In this document: positions 1 to 10,383 of the stretch, piece after piece
Layout of the letters: each line of letters starts with the position of its first letter
How positions within the stretch are numbered: the first letter of the stretch is position 1
NCBI GenBank assembly: GCA_031761405.1
Contig: JASEVX010000007.1
Span: 40,102,652-40,166,651 of the forward strand
DNA length: 64,000 nt
Direction: 5' to 3'
Origin: Serripes groenlandicus
Lineage: Eukaryota > Mollusca > Bivalvia > Cardiida > Cardiidae
Translations under genes and position numbers: made by a program
Notes under the pieces: generated by a model
The model's database searches: none
Seen by the model: only the letters and a program-made list of their open reading frames with translations
What the model was told of the DNA's origin: nothing

Positions 1-59
1 ACACTCTGTCGCGTCAATGGATTGTAAAAAATTCAACTGTCTTGTAGAGGAACATCATT

Positions 60-290
60 GCGTGACGCGTTTTAACTGAACGTGGCGACAGCGAGGCATA
101 ACGAAGCACAGCGTGGAACAACGCGACACAGAGGCATAACCCGACTTTGATATTCGTTTTCACCTTTTAATTAGGTCACAACGGAAAAACAACGATGCGA
201 CAGCGTGGCTATTATGTGGCTAGGACGTGGCTACAACGTGGCACATTGTGGCACCCGGCTGAACATCTAAATCGAGGGTGTCAGAAACGG
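60..290. repeat. degenerate GTGGC-motif repeat, about 11-bp period
   Basis: GTGGC recurs at about 205, 216, 227, 238 and 248, so at 10-11 bp spacing, with looser copies (GCGACA, GTGGAACA) back to about 80. This is a degenerate short-period repeat of unknown origin. It resembles in style the 10-11 bp repeats inside the Harbinger-like element at 62.4-63.5 kb. Confidence 0.5.
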
Positions 291-321
291 GGCACAACGG
301 TAGGTCCATTGGTGACAGACG

Positions 322-440
322 AATGACGCTTGTCACAGTGACTTTTGTCAAATGTCAGCAAGAATTTTGACCGAGCTTGGGTTAGAACTCACAACCCATT
401 GATTGACAGCCCGCGTCGCTACCGACTGAGCTAACATATT
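322..440 (-). mobile_element. SINE-B fragment with tRNA-like head
   Basis: Read on the minus strand, the right end starts with an A-box-like TAGCTCAGTCGGTAGC and has a B-box-like AGTTCTAACCC about 45 bases later. This is the layout of an internal RNA polymerase III promoter in a tRNA-derived SINE. The adjoining TGACGCTTGTCACAGTG part matches the copy at 1342-1478. Confidence 0.6.
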
Positions 441-779
441 GGTTGCATTTGGTTAAACGAGTTAACTATTGAAGCAACAATCCTGCCCGATAATTCAGAC
501 ACTAACATAAGCAAAATTGAACGATAAAACATAAGCAATTATATTACATCATACACTTGATGCCACTGCCAAATAAAATACCTCATAAACAACTATCGAA
601 TGACCTGTAAATATTTAATGGAATAGCTGCCAAGACGTCATAGGTCTGTAATAGGCATATGTTGACACGGCGGCGTGTAAATAAGCTTCTTTATATACTT
701 TATCGTATCGTGTATTACTTTTAAGCTGTTCTTCCTTTAAATGACATTAGTATATTTAAAAATAAGCCTGAAGTTTATC
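441..779. other. no recognisable feature
   Basis: AT-rich sequence with no long reading frame, repeat period or family match that I could see. Confidence 0.5.
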
Positions 780-833
780 TTGTGGCCACAACTTAGTAAA
801 TTGTGGCCACAAGTTACAAAGTTGTGGCCACAA
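780..833. repeat. three TTGTGGCCACAA palindromes at exact 21-bp spacing
   Basis: The perfect 12-bp palindrome TTGTGGCCACAA starts at 780, 801 and 822. The 9-bp spacers differ while the palindromes are identical. It can be read as a 21-bp minisatellite with three units or as a cluster of dyad protein-binding sites spaced by two helical turns. Function is unknown. Confidence 0.75.
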
Positions 834-875
834 TATAAATAAAGTGTTGCGGATGTCACCTCAGTGCCACCGTAC

Positions 876-1052
876 TAAACCCTTTCCCATATACGACAAA
901 TCTGCAGAAGACGACACTGAACACATACCTGCAAAAATATGGAAAATCCCTTTAAATGAACGTAGTATTGTTGGATTGAGTTGAAAACTGTGTTTTCAAA
1001 AGTCTTCTGCTACAGAAGCGTCAGGGAACGTCTGTATGTGGGAAAGGATTAA
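876..1052. mobile_element. family A (piggyBac-type MITE), complete copy
   Basis: Left end TAAACCCTTTCCCATATAC, then ATCTGCAGAAGACGAC; right end AAAAGTCTTCTGCTACAGAAG followed by TGTATGTGGGAAAGGATTAA. The two ends are imperfect inverted repeats of each other. There is no coding capacity. The TTAA at the right end and the CCCTTTC start fit a piggyBac-like non-autonomous element. Confidence 0.75.
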
Positions 1053-1079
1053 ATGCCGAAATGTTGGAAACCTTTCATT

Positions 1080-1490
1080 GATAGAAGTTTAACGCCGTTC
1101 TCAACAATTTATCAGTCATATCACGGTGGCCAGTTCATCTACCCATGTATTTCCTCGGGTTTTCACACATGTACTCATATCACTGTGGCCAGTTCATCTA
1201 CCCATGTATTTCCTGGAATGTTCTCACATGTACTCATTTCACTGTGGTCAGTTCATCTACCAATGTGTTTCCTGGAGTTTTCACACATGTACTCAATACA
1301 ACAGCCCTTTCAAGCAACTGGCTGCTTTTCCACATATACTTTTAGCTCATTGATGGAAGACAATGACGCTTGTCGCATTGGTTTTTGTCAAACGTCGGAA
1401 TGAATGTTGACCGATCTGGTGTTCGATCTCAAAACTCACAAATTACAAACACTGTATTGACTGACCGCGTCGCTACCAAAATACCGGGGC
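1080..1490 (-). mobile_element. SINE-B, long copy with an internal 59-bp triplication
   Basis: The copy starts with TTTAACGCCGTTCTCAACAA on the plus strand (the SINE tail read backwards). It runs through a segment shared with 29550-29760 and ends in a degraded tRNA-like head at about 1400-1478 (GGTAGCGACGCGG and GAGATCGAACACC on the minus strand). The tRNA-like head plus shared body supports a Pol III SINE. The overlapping short reading frames are repeat translations, not genes. Confidence 0.65.
1122..1298. repeat. 59-bp tandem repeat, 3 copies
   Basis: Units begin with CACNGTGGYCAGTTCATCTA at 1122, 1181 and 1240. Each holds CATGTATTTCCTSG and a TCACACATGTACTC-like end. The array lies within the SINE-B body and has expanded only in this copy, since the 29.6 kb copy shows one unit. 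Confidence 0.85.
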
Positions 1491-1905
1491 TCGGCACGTT
1501 GGAATCCCATGTTGTTTGTTTTTGTGTAATTTAGGCCAAGTTGCATCCAAGGTGCATCTTTTGACAAAAAACCTATAACTGTAGCCCCATTATTTTAATG
1601 TCAATTGACCTTTATATGATTCCGTTACGGAGTCAATAAGACGCTTCAACACAAGACATGGCTTATTTATAGTATGGCCTACATGACTATTCAGTATCAT
1701 ACATATGCCGTTTATCCCAAAGAGATTATTTTCATACATTCATACAACTGATGGTAACATTTGTTCGTCATAATTGAATATGCCTTTGCCCAAAGGTCAA
1801 TGTCAATGTCAATCGGGTTAATGTTGTTGGGTAATATGCGCCGGCTGTAAGTGGCTGTGACCCATTTCACGTGACACCCATTTGTTTAATCCATTTCTTC
1901 TCCAA
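1491..1905. other. no recognisable feature
   Basis: AT-rich DNA with no reading frame of note and no period or family match that I could detect. Confidence 0.45.
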
Positions 1906-1980
1906 ACCGTATCAATGGTCTAGTGGTTAGAGCATCCGCCATGGGAACGAGAGAACAGGGCCCAATTACACCAACCTTAC
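1906..1980 (+). repeat. degraded tRNA-like SINE head
   Basis: ATGGTCTAGTGGTTAGAGCA is an excellent A box of the tRNA type. The expected B-box position holds only AGGGCCCAATTAC, which is a poor match. It is most likely a decayed SINE head and not a functional tRNA gene. Confidence 0.45.
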
Positions 1981-1981
1981 T

Positions 1982-2177
1982 TAGCGCTTAGTAATAATTA
2001 AATACTTAAAAAAGCATAATTCATCATTTTCTTAAAAAGTAAATGACTAATTTGACATAAACAGTTAACTTGCTGACTAACACTACTTTTGAAGCTATGA
2101 AATATTTTGGCATTTTTAATAGGAAAACAAATATGATGAAATATGCTTTTTATGTATTTAAGTATTACTTAGCGCTA
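1982..2177. mobile_element. palindromic MITE, 196 bp, about 48-bp terminal inverted repeats
   Basis: The left arm starts TAGCGCTTAGTAATAATTAA and continues through AAAGCATAATTCATCATTTT. The right arm, read on the minus strand, starts TAGCGCTAAGTAATACTTAA and continues through AAAGCATATTTCATCATATT. The near-perfect arms and short non-coding centre fit a MITE or foldback element. No convincing target duplication was seen. Confidence 0.75.
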
Positions 2178-2249
2178 CGCAATGTAGACCCTGGTTTCTA
2201 TCCCCTACCGGTTCCTACTCAATGCTTTGAAAATGGTAGTAATGTCATT

Positions 2250-2397
2250 CCTCCTTTGACATCAAAGATGCGGGGATAGCATTACGTCTGATGCATTGGT
2301 GTCAGGTTCAATATTAACGGCAGTACCAGTAAGTTACGCAGGATTGAGCGGTGATGTACCTTAAATAAGGTTTAAAGCGGCACAAAACGTCCTCCAA
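2250..2397 (+). mobile_element. SINE-A, 5'-truncated degraded copy
   Basis: It matches the SINE-A body in order: GGGGATAGCATTACG, TGGTGTCAGG, ACCAGTAAGTTACGCAGGA and AAAGCGGCACAAAACG. Divergence is higher than in other copies, so this is an old insertion. The tRNA head is missing. Confidence 0.65.
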
Positions 2398-2980
2398 TCA
2401 TACTTACATACACACTTTTAGTGTGCACAGATCAGAACAGAATATAAGTTTATTTACAACACAAGCATATCAGGTTATTGCGCATAACATATATTACTAA
2501 CACAGATGGTAATGAAAATGGTTATCATTTAATTGATGGTTTTCAAACAAGGAAATTACATTTAATATGCTGATACATGTTATTAAGTCGATTGTCCTTG
2601 ACTAATGAATCTTGTCTAACCAAGTTAGATACTAATATGTATCTAAGTTGGGAAAACTAGATAAATTATAATTACAATACACGAATGACAAGATATGAAT
2701 ACAATTTGGTAAACAAACCATAAACCTCATTCTTAAAATCACTTTTTCAGATGGTGAAAGGGTATAAACATTGTTTAAGAATTATCCTGGAAATTGATAA
2801 GGGACATTTTCTCCCAACATGGTTTGTCTTTTGGGTTATATTGCGGATGAATTCCAACACCTTTTTCATGAGAAGGTGTTTATCTACCACCGTCGCAAAC
2901 TTCTAAGGTCTTGTCATACCAGAATTCATCCTAGTTACATCGGTCCTGCTTTAGGGGAAAACATCCGAGAGATAAACCTT
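2398..2980. other. no gene seen; short hairpin near 2620-2651
   Basis: AT-rich sequence. An imperfect 12-bp-arm hairpin (CCAAGTTAGATA with TATCTAAGTTGG) lies near 2620-2651. Nothing else was recognised. Confidence 0.45.
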
Positions 2981-2982
2981 CC

Positions 2983-3384
2983 TCAGAACACGATATGGAA
3001 ACATGCATCGTGTGTCATCATTTCAGAACACGACATGTAAACATGGTGCATCGTGTGTCATTATTTCAGAACACGACATGTAACATGTAAACATCGTGCA
3101 TCGTGTGTCATCGTGTGTCATCATTTCAGAACACGACATGGACACATAGTGCATCGTGTGTCATCATTTCAGAACACGACATGGAAACATAGTGCATCGT
3201 GTGTCATCATTTCAGAACACGACATGGAAACATAGTGCATTGTGTGTCATCATTTCAGAATACGGCATGGAAACATAGTGCACAGTGTGTCATCATTTCA
3301 GAACACGACATGGAAACATAGTGCATCGTGTGTCATCATTTCAGAACACGACATGGAAACATAGTGCATCGTGTGTCATTATTT
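2983..3384. repeat. 43-bp tandem array, about 9 units
   Basis: TTTCAGAACACGACATG begins units at 3021, 3064, 3124, 3167, 3210, 3253, 3296 and 3339, with a broken unit at 3382. Spacing is 43 bp, except one unit that carries two small internal duplications (7 + 10 bp). The 60-73 residue reading frames here are repeat translations. Confidence 0.95.
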
Positions 3385-3567
3385 AAAGGGAACGGCTGCA
3401 GCATGGCAGACCAACTTAGGTAGTCGGACAAACAAGTATCGCAATAACATCAAAGATTATAATCGCAGGTTTTGGTGAAAGGTTTATTGATAACCGACTT
3501 TTCAACATCTTTACCCTTTCGCACATCCAGCCGTTTTTTGACGCATATGCATCAGACGTCTTTGCAA

Positions 3568-3729
3568 GCTCTCCTTCACGCTCAAGGTTGTGGGGTTAGC
3601 ATTACGACTGACTAGCTGGTGTCAGGATAAATGGAACAGTAGCACTAGGAATTTATACAGGAAACGCCATGATATAACTGAACAATTGTTGTAAGCGGCG
3701 TTTAAAAACCACCAAATAATCAATCATTC
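3568..3729 (+). mobile_element. SINE-A, 5'-truncated copy
   Basis: CTCTCCTTCACGCTCAAGG, GGGGTTAGCATTACGACTGA, TGGTGTCAGGATAAATGGA, then GATATAACTGAACAATTGTT, AAGCGGCG and a CAATCATTCATTC tail. All SINE-A body blocks are in order. The tRNA head is absent. Confidence 0.8.
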
Positions 3730-3742
3730 ATTCAGAAACCTT

Positions 3743-3853
3743 TTGAAAACATACTGACAAAAGGGGTAAATTGATTTCTCCTTTAGTTTCAATGTTTTCA
3801 ACTTGCCTTGATGTTTTGCATTAGATGCTGACTTATTGTATATGGGAAATGGT
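3743..3853. mobile_element. family A right-half fragment
   Basis: It begins in the central palindrome (GACAAAAGGGGTAAATTG then TTTCTCCTTTAGTTTCAA) and ends TTGTATATGGGAAATGGTTAA. The left half is absent. Confidence 0.55.
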
Positions 3854-4589
3854 TAATAAGGCCTACGGAAGGGGAACTTTGACATTAACAAAGTGATCAC
3901 CAGAACATATGAGGACAAGGCAATGGGTAGTAAAAGTTATGAGAAGTTTTTATTAGCTAAGAAATGCATTTTTGCACATTGTGAGGAATTGTATGCCATA
4001 TTTGTCTTGACTTATAGCCGTTTTTATTGTACGCTCTTATGGTATACATATATATGAACAGCGCGTCAAGCGATTTGGGGTCTTAATGACACTCGGCTTT
4101 GCATAAAACCATTACTACTACGCTTCCAGTTATTTTCTGGAATGTGTATAAGTGTTTGTATAATATATTTGCGGACGGTGAAGACTGCGGTGAGACTGCG
4201 AGACTGTCTTCACTGTACGCAGGTGCATACAGACTCCAGATCGCTAAACAAATTCTCGTATAGACTACAGATGCATAGGTGCTGAACTCCAGATGGAGAC
4301 TATTGCTTATAGTCAAAGCAAAGTAAGTAATAAGTAGTTCAAAACTATTTTGGCAGTGAATGTTGAAGAACAGTCAGTTGAACGTCCAGAAAATGGGACG
4401 GCTCTTATATATTTACTTGTTACGCAATACATGTAATCAATTGACAAATTCGGCAAAGTTCTGACGGGTTGCGGAAAGAGGTTACAACTTTTGTATTTGG
4501 ATATATCCTCCTTGAACCTAAAATATCTGTATCAACGAAGTCGTATGAATTGTGTTTTTTGCCCCTTTCATCTGAGTATCTGAGTATCT
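3854..4589. other. no recognisable feature
   Basis: There is no convincing gene. A CAAAGTAAGTAATAAG string at about 4317-4332 would be an acceptable splice donor on the plus strand, but no supporting exon was recognised upstream. Confidence 0.4.
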
Positions 4590-4798
4590 GAGTTATATCA
4601 TGACGCTTTCTGAGTAAATTACCAGTTCTGCCGGTATCATTTATCCTGACATCAATGGTTCACTTTTATTACTATCCCCGAAACCCATGGACGGAAACCA
4701 TTGCTACCATTTTAAAGTATTTCGTATGACTCGACCGGGGATCGAACCCTGATCTCCCGAGACCGAGGCGGACGCTTCTACCACTACACCACGGAGAA
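4590..4798 (-). mobile_element. SINE-A with tRNA-like head
   Basis: Read on the minus strand it starts with a tRNA-like head at about 4798 (GTGGTGTAGTGGTAGAAGCG as A box; GGGTTCGATCCCCGGTCGAG holding a perfect B box). It then runs through the SINE-A body to the GATATAACT block. The mid-body is shortened. Confidence 0.75.
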
Positions 4799-5466
4799 GG
4801 TCACGTTTCGACAAAACAGCAACAACATAATTTAAGCGAAGCACCAGGAAAACCAATAATTATAGTAAGTTGACAGGTGTCGAAAACGACCAATCTGAAC
4901 AACCCTACTATCGCAGAGCTTTCCAACTTCGTTATCTACCATAGTACATTATGTCGTTACGTTCGACCTTTTCTCCCATGACTTTGTATTAACTGCAGTC
5001 AGTTGAGAAGTGTGTAATTATTTGTTGATGTCTTATAACAAAGCATTTAGTACTCGACAATGTTACACTGTATATCAGACGCTTCTTGTATGCTAACTTT
5101 AACTTTAAATCGAGCAGTGTATACCCAGATCGTACTGTGCGAAGCTGCAGGATAATATTGATGTAATCTGTTCGGAAATTCCCTATGATTAGTTTTCCAG
5201 TAACGGCGCTATTTCAGAAAGATATGAATGTTAATAGGTTAGTTTTATCTGGTATTTCATTCGCGTGTTGCTCTTAAATATTCTCCGATGAATCGATGTA
5301 TCAAACATGGGTTTTAATCGACATGAATGTGTTTTTATCAGATTGAAATGCAAAAGCTTTTAGTTTATCCGTCTTAACCATTTCCTTCATACACCAAATA
5401 TGTAGCAGACGACTTTGCGAACATCTGGGCACAACTAATGAAAATCTACTTACTATATAGAATAAA
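4799..5466. other. no recognisable feature
   Basis: Ordinary AT-rich DNA with no period, family match or coding signal that I could see. Confidence 0.4.
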
Positions 5467-6125
5467 ACAAGCATACTGCGACGATGGTTCTCTCTTGTCT
5501 CTACTCTTAAGACACCGCACGAATAATGAAACAATATAAAGCTATCGAGTTGTCGCGAGAACAGCGTCAACTTGACTTGAATATTTCTTCTCCTCGTGTA
5601 AAAGTACGGGAAACGGAAGTTGTAATGGCTATGTGAGGTGCTCTCTGGTTGGTCTATATTTGGTCGTGTCCGGAATTTTAGCCAATCAGCGAGCAGGTAA
5701 TAGGAAACCATTTCTTTTTGTGTCGATATATTTAGTTTTGACGTGTCTGTGTTTTCCGCGGAAATGATACCCCTTACGGCAACTCAAATATTAAGAAAAC
5801 GAAGAGACGGATCAAAAATCGGGACGATCATTCGATGAAGCAACTAATGGGCTACACAACGCACACCGAGTGGTTTCTAAATTCGAAAAACTGTGGGAGG
5901 AGATAGTTTTCGCAGGAAAAGCGGGTTTCGCCCGTTTCCATAGCAACGGTGGTTTCCATACTACAAAAGGAACAACTAGAGCCTAGACCCTTCATCCCTA
6001 CCAAGTTTGGTCGAAATCCGTTGAATAGTTTTGGCGCTACGCTTGCCACAAACAAACAAACATTTTACAAACAAACGGATAGAAACGAAGACCGACTTTA
6101 AGTGTCTCTAGAAGAGAGAACCAAT
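5467..6125. mobile_element. family H dispersed element, copy 1
   Basis: It aligns over its whole length with 35950-36664. The left part carries GGTTCTCTCTTGTCTCTAC and the right end is its inverse (TCTCTAGAAGAGAGAACC), giving imperfect inverted termini of about 24 bp. The right third has CCAAGTTTGGTCGAAATCCG followed by CAAACAAACA-rich sequence. Two minus-strand frames (5301-5711 and 5852-6055) stay open in both copies. The differences between copies include replacements (Leu/Ile, Phe/Ile), so the open frames are not good evidence of a protein. Confidence 0.75.
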
Positions 6126-6250
6126 AATCGAAAACATTGTGCCATCATAGTGGCAATGAGCAAATGTCCCTTTTGCAACGAGGTTTTCAAAATTCGTCTG
6201 CTGAAAATTTGTTAAAATGGGCCTATAAGTGGGCGAGGGTTAGTATCGCA
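6126..6250. mobile_element. family A right-half fragment
   Basis: GAAAACATTGTGCC, GCAATGAGCAAATGTCCCTT, GTTTTCAAAATTCGTCTGCT and TTTGTTAAAATGGG follow the family A order from central palindrome to right end. The right terminus is decayed. Confidence 0.55.
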
Positions 6251-6436
6251 GAAGGTGATATACTGTCATGTAGCCGTTTTGTAACAGAATGCCTGTTCTA
6301 TCAACAGTAGTAAGTGTTGATGAAACATTCTAACACTATTGACAATTTCTCTTCTATACACAAAGAAGGATTTGAGCGTGATCTAAATGCAGTATATCAC
6401 TCTAAATTTCCGGAACTATTTTTGGCTGTTGAAATT

Positions 6437-6437
<1 letters not shown>

Positions 6438-6478
<41 letters not shown>
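6438..6478. repeat. poly-C tract of 41 bases
   Basis: An uninterrupted run of C on the plus strand. It gives the overlapping proline-rich reading frames, which are artefacts. Long pure C tracts are prone to length error in sequencing, so the exact length is uncertain. Confidence 0.95.
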
Positions 6479-6479
<1 letters not shown>

Positions 6480-6996
6480 AGTATTTTTCATACAACGTTT
6501 TCAGAGCGCATGCGTTACTACGTTGGGCTTGACATTTTATTAAAGGCGTATGCTAGTTATTTATCAAAAAAATTCCCAATCATAAAATTTCTTTTTTCTT
6601 TGTATTTTGTTAGTTCATACAATAACTAGTTGAAATAAGAAAAAAAAAAAATATGTTATCGATTTAAAAAAAAAATATTCGTCTGTCAATGACATGACCA
6701 ATTTCATCAATGGCACAAATATAGGCATTTTGGCCGAAAACCTAAAACACACACACAAAAAAAATGAAAACTACAAATCATATTAAAGTTCATATATAAC
6801 TTAACATATAGAATTTAAATCGATATGAAAAGAGAATTTTTGAGAAAAATATGAAAAAAAATATATTAAGCTGTTTTTCAAGGTTGAAATGGTGTCACAT
6901 TTTACCCCTGAAAAAGTTAAAATCATACAATTTTTTAAGAAATTTTCTATTCTACATAATAGAATTTTTTGTAATTATCCATAAACACTGAACATG
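6479..6996. other. very AT-rich stretch with A and T runs
   Basis: Many A8-A12 and T6-T8 runs. No reading frame, promoter or family match could be supported. Confidence 0.5.
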
Positions 6997-7204
6997 GTTC
7001 ACTTTAATAAAAAATGCAAAAAAAAAGATAGGTCACCGTACTCCTTTTTTGTTAAATCGACTTTTTCCTTGAAGCACGGCCTGTTTTTTAAGCAAAACTG
7101 CTGTATTTCTAAGAAAACGCAAGAAAAAGCAAGGAAAAAGTCCCTTTACTCTAAAAGGAATACGGTGACCTATATTTTTTTGTGCATTTTTTATTAAAGT
7201 GAAC
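6997..7204. mobile_element. palindromic MITE, 208 bp, about 45-bp terminal inverted repeats
   Basis: Left end GTTCACTTTAATAAAAAATG, then GATAGGTCACCGTA. The right end is the inverse: TACGGTGACCTATA, then ATTTTTTATTAAAGTGAAC. The centre is non-coding, with AAG-rich and CTT-rich arms. Superfamily is unknown. Confidence 0.8.
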
Positions 7205-7710
7205 GATGTTTAGTGCTAATGTATAATTACAGAAAATTATATTTCTACATGTGTAAAGCAGTTAAAGTACACTGAAACCCGGAGACGCTATTATATTTGC
7301 ATGTTCTTCTGTAGAAAGCCATTTCTCTGCTCGTATGTTTTTTCTATAAGCATATAATTTGTTAAACGCAATGAACTGTTTGTAATGTATAATATTGTAT
7401 TGTCTTATATTGTATTATATTATATTGTATTGTATAACATACTGTTTCGTAGGCGGTTTGTCTTTATTCTAAAGGAGCGTCCCTGAATGACGTCTGATCT
7501 GGGAATAGCTAACGAGATTACCTCCGATAATCCGTCCGATGATCTGTTTGACACAAGACAATGTTTCCACCACGTCCAATTGTGTACGTACCGGACCACA
7601 TGATTATACGCATTAATCAAACGAGTCCCTACTGACTTGGCCGGGATCAACATTCTGTCGGGAAGAAGAAATATGGACCGACCATCGTCCGGGGAAATCT
7701 AAAAAGATTA
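7205..7710. other. no gene seen; TATTG/TATAT simple repeat near 7388-7440
   Basis: The stretch holds a degenerate TATTGTAT/TATTATAT simple repeat at about 7388-7440. The rest is unremarkable. Confidence 0.45.
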
Positions 7711-7877
7711 TTGACCCTTTCCCATAAACACCAAATCTGTAGCATTCTCGACAAAAATATGGAATAATGTATTTCCGAAATACGTAGTTATATTTGTTGA
7801 GTAGGGTTGAACACATTGTGCCAATAAATGGCTGCTGCAGATACGTCAACATGAGTCAGCAAGTGAGAAAGAGTTAA
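7711..7877. mobile_element. family A, complete but diverged copy
   Basis: The left end TTGACCCTTTCCCATAAAC leads into CAAATCTGTAGCA. The interior GAGTAGGGTTGAACACATTG leads to GGCTGCTGCAGATACGTCAA and the end GTGAGAAAGAGTTAA. Confidence 0.7.
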
Positions 7878-7949
7878 AGGAATGGAAAAATAACCTTCGT
7901 AAAGTTGTGATCAGCAGCAAAACCGGATATCAGCATATTGCTCGTCCCA

Positions 7950-8160
7950 GACGCAGACGATTCAGCAGCAGATAACTTTTTTTGAAAATATTGTGGTCAA
8001 AGGAGAAACTACTTATAATGACCCAAATTATCCTTTTGCCACAATTTATTCAACTCTTATGAATACATATTCTTTTGCTAATAGGGATATTGCCATAATT
8101 TGCCTGTATTTATTTAAAAAATCGTCGGCTGGAGATTTGTTATATGTGGGAAAGGATTAA
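7950..8160. mobile_element. family A, copy with decayed left end
   Basis: AGCAGCAGATAACTTTTTT, GAAAATATTGTGGTCAAAGG, then TATCCTTTTGCCACAATTTA, GTCGGCTGGAGATTTGTTAT and the end ATGTGGGAAAGGATTAA. The centre is an imperfect palindrome. Confidence 0.7.
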
Positions 8161-8318
8161 ACACCTAAGTGAACTGTGTTTATATGACGTAGAATATTTA
8201 ATCACTATATCCAAATCTTATTCCAAATGAAAGTAATATACATGCTCCTCTGGTCAACTCCGCGCAAGAGGGAAAATTCTGATAATAAATTGGAATTATT
8301 ATACATAGTTATAAACCG

Positions 8319-8547
8319 TTGGTGTAGTGATATAGCGCCTGCAACGGGTCCGGATGTCGCGGATTCGGTCTCTGGAAGGGTCATACACACAACTTTAAAT
8401 TAGTGTTCACAATTGTGGGATTAGAATTGCGACTGACTCGCTTGTCAGGATAATGCAAAAGTAGTACTGGTAACTTTTTAAGGAAAAGTAGTGATTTGGC
8501 TGCAAAATTGTTGAGGGTAGTGTGAAACACCAAAACAAGCATTCAGA
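8319..8547 (+). mobile_element. SINE-A with tRNA-like head and 9-bp target duplication
   Basis: The head GGTGTAGTGATATAGCGCCT (A box) and CGGATTCGGTCTC (B-box-like) is followed by the body (GGGATTAGAATTGCGACTGA, GCTTGTCAGGATAATG, GTAGTACTGGTAAC, GTGTGAAACACCAAAACAAG). TATAAACCG flanks it at 8310-8318 and 8548-8556, consistent with a retroposon target-site duplication. Confidence 0.75.
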
Positions 8548-8641
8548 TATAAACCGGTACCAGATAGGGCGGTATCATAAGACAAAAAACATATACAAAC
8601 ATATACAATGTATTCAAATCTCTAGCCCACCGACCCATACT

Positions 8642-8836
8642 ACAACCTATATACACACATGCTAATTTCTAAAGACCAACTGACAGTGTATTTATATAAA
8701 TATACCACAACATATATACACACATCTTAATTTCTAAAGACCAAGTGACATTGTATTTATATAAATATACCACAACATATATACACACATGTTAATTTCT
8801 AAAGACCAAGTGACACTGTATTTATATAAATATACC
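8642..8836. repeat. 65-bp tandem repeat, 3 copies
   Basis: ATACACACAT begins at 8651, 8716 and 8781. Each is followed by TAATTTCTAAAGACCAA, TGACA and TTTATATAAATATACC. There are only a few substitutions between units, so the array is fairly recent. Confidence 0.95.
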
Positions 8837-9034
8837 AATAGCCATGGACAATATGTTATAATCTCAACGAAATGGTATCATTGGTCACCTCAAAGCTGAC
8901 AACTCGAACAACTAGAATGTGTAATACGGAAAACGTGTGATTTGATTAATTGATTGGAGTTGAAAGCTGTTTTCAAAGACATTACAGATATATCACGGCA
9001 AATATTTCATATAGGCTTTCTTGCACCAGTATTC

Positions 9035-9212
9035 CACATAACATTTTCCCAGATGCAACTAGCTACCTTTCCACATAGTCAATTTAACCGATTGGCGAAA
9101 GACGACTGACATTAGTCTCAATGACTTGTCAATCATTTAAGATACTAATTGAGCAAAGGTTCGAACACAAGACCTATTGATTGATAGCCCTCGTTGCTAC
9201 CAACTCAGCTAT
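9035..9212 (-). mobile_element. SINE-B fragment with tRNA-like head
   Basis: Minus strand: GATAGCTGAGTTGGTAGCAA (A box) and GTGTTCGAACCTT (B box), followed by a body that includes GACTAATGTCAGTCGTC and matches the copies at 322-440 and 1310-1478. Confidence 0.65.
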
Positions 9213-9379
9213 CGTTATTCAAGGAAATGAGTAGAAAGCAGCATGCATAAAAAGAAACAATCGACCATCGTGAGCAATTCATGTTTTATCCATAATATTT
9301 CAAAAATAGACAGCTGCGATTGCATCAAAAATTGAAAGGTTTTGCTTTTTCAATAATATGTTATTATGCCTCCAGAGGT

Positions 9380-9640
9380 TCATAGAAGTCGTATTTCGAG
9401 TTATGGAAATCAACATCTCAATACTTTGACGCATATCCTTCAAACTTCATAGGATGATTGGACTCCCTGAGTAGGTAGGTAGACCACGTTGTGTTTAAGG
9501 ATTTTTAGTTAAAGGTCAAGGTCACATGGTCTTGTAAATATCGGTTTCCGCTCAATACCGCAATAAGCCTTTCACAAAGATTCTTCAAACTTCACAGAAT
9601 CACTGGTATCTGTGAGCAGATGAGTCCTATGATTGCAATT
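9380..9640. repeat. diverged two-unit repeat, about 147 bp period
   Basis: TTCAAACTTCAYAGRATNA-like segments begin at 9439 and 9586, and AAAGGTCAAGGTCAC lies between them. The layout resembles dispersed repeats common in marine invertebrate genomes. Assignment is tentative. Confidence 0.4.
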
Positions 9641-9714
9641 GAAGAAACTTGTTTTTTTATTTTGTTTCGAAAAAGCATCTTCTACTTTTAATTTGAAATT
9701 CAAAACCGATCATT

Positions 9715-10085
9715 TTAAGAACCACAATGTCGTCTCCAAAACACTTCATTTTGATTACCACAACATCGTCTGTAATATACCACAACATCATCTGTAATAG
9801 ACCACAACATCGTCTGTAACAAACCCACACCAAAACATCGACGCAAAAACAGATTTCCTTTTTTATAACAATATCGTCTCAAAGATAAAATCCTTTTGAT
9901 CGTCACAAAGATACGATGCTTTTGAATATCAAACCATCGTCGCAAAGATTCAATGTCTTTTAGTACCACGTGATGATGCTTTTGTGTACTACGTTATCAG
10001 CTTCAATATGCGATGCTTTTTAGTACCAGACCATCGCCCCAATCAGTTGGTTCTTTTTCAGAACGACAACATCCTCAGTTCAACT
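9715..10085. repeat. degenerate CATCGTC-motif array with a 22-bp core
   Basis: At 9757, 9779 and 9801 the unit ACCACAACATCGTCTGTAA repeats at exactly 22 bp. To either side looser units with MCATCGTCNC then AAAGAT or CTTTT recur at roughly 35-45 bp up to about 10085. The 84-residue minus-strand frame across it is repeat translation. Confidence 0.65.
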
Positions 10086-10383
10086 CAAATTCAGTAAACA
10101 GACGGCAATTCGTCCCAAATGTATACTATTGTCATTACTTTGTGTGAATAAAGCGAAAGGTATATGTTTATGATTATTCGATACGCTACTGCCAGCTCAA
10201 ACCATTTTTTTACTGAACGCTTTGCCGAACAGCTAGATGAATTAAGCTTCAACTATGAGCTACACAATATAATGATTGACGACACATACAGCGTACGACT
10301 TTTATTACATCTACATAAACATGAAGAAAATATCTATACATGTAAGTATGATTATCAAAAAACCCAAATAAAACCCTTATAGC

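Noticed and set aside
1906..1980. Functional tRNA gene
   Set aside because: Only the A box is convincing. The B box and stems are missing.
5301..5711. 136-residue minus-strand gene
   Set aside because: It is mostly inside family H and extends into unrelated flank. The second copy diverges after about 80 residues.
6314..6629. Proline-rich proteins over the poly-C run
   Set aside because: The frames exist only because poly-C encodes proline in every frame. Flanks show no coding signal.
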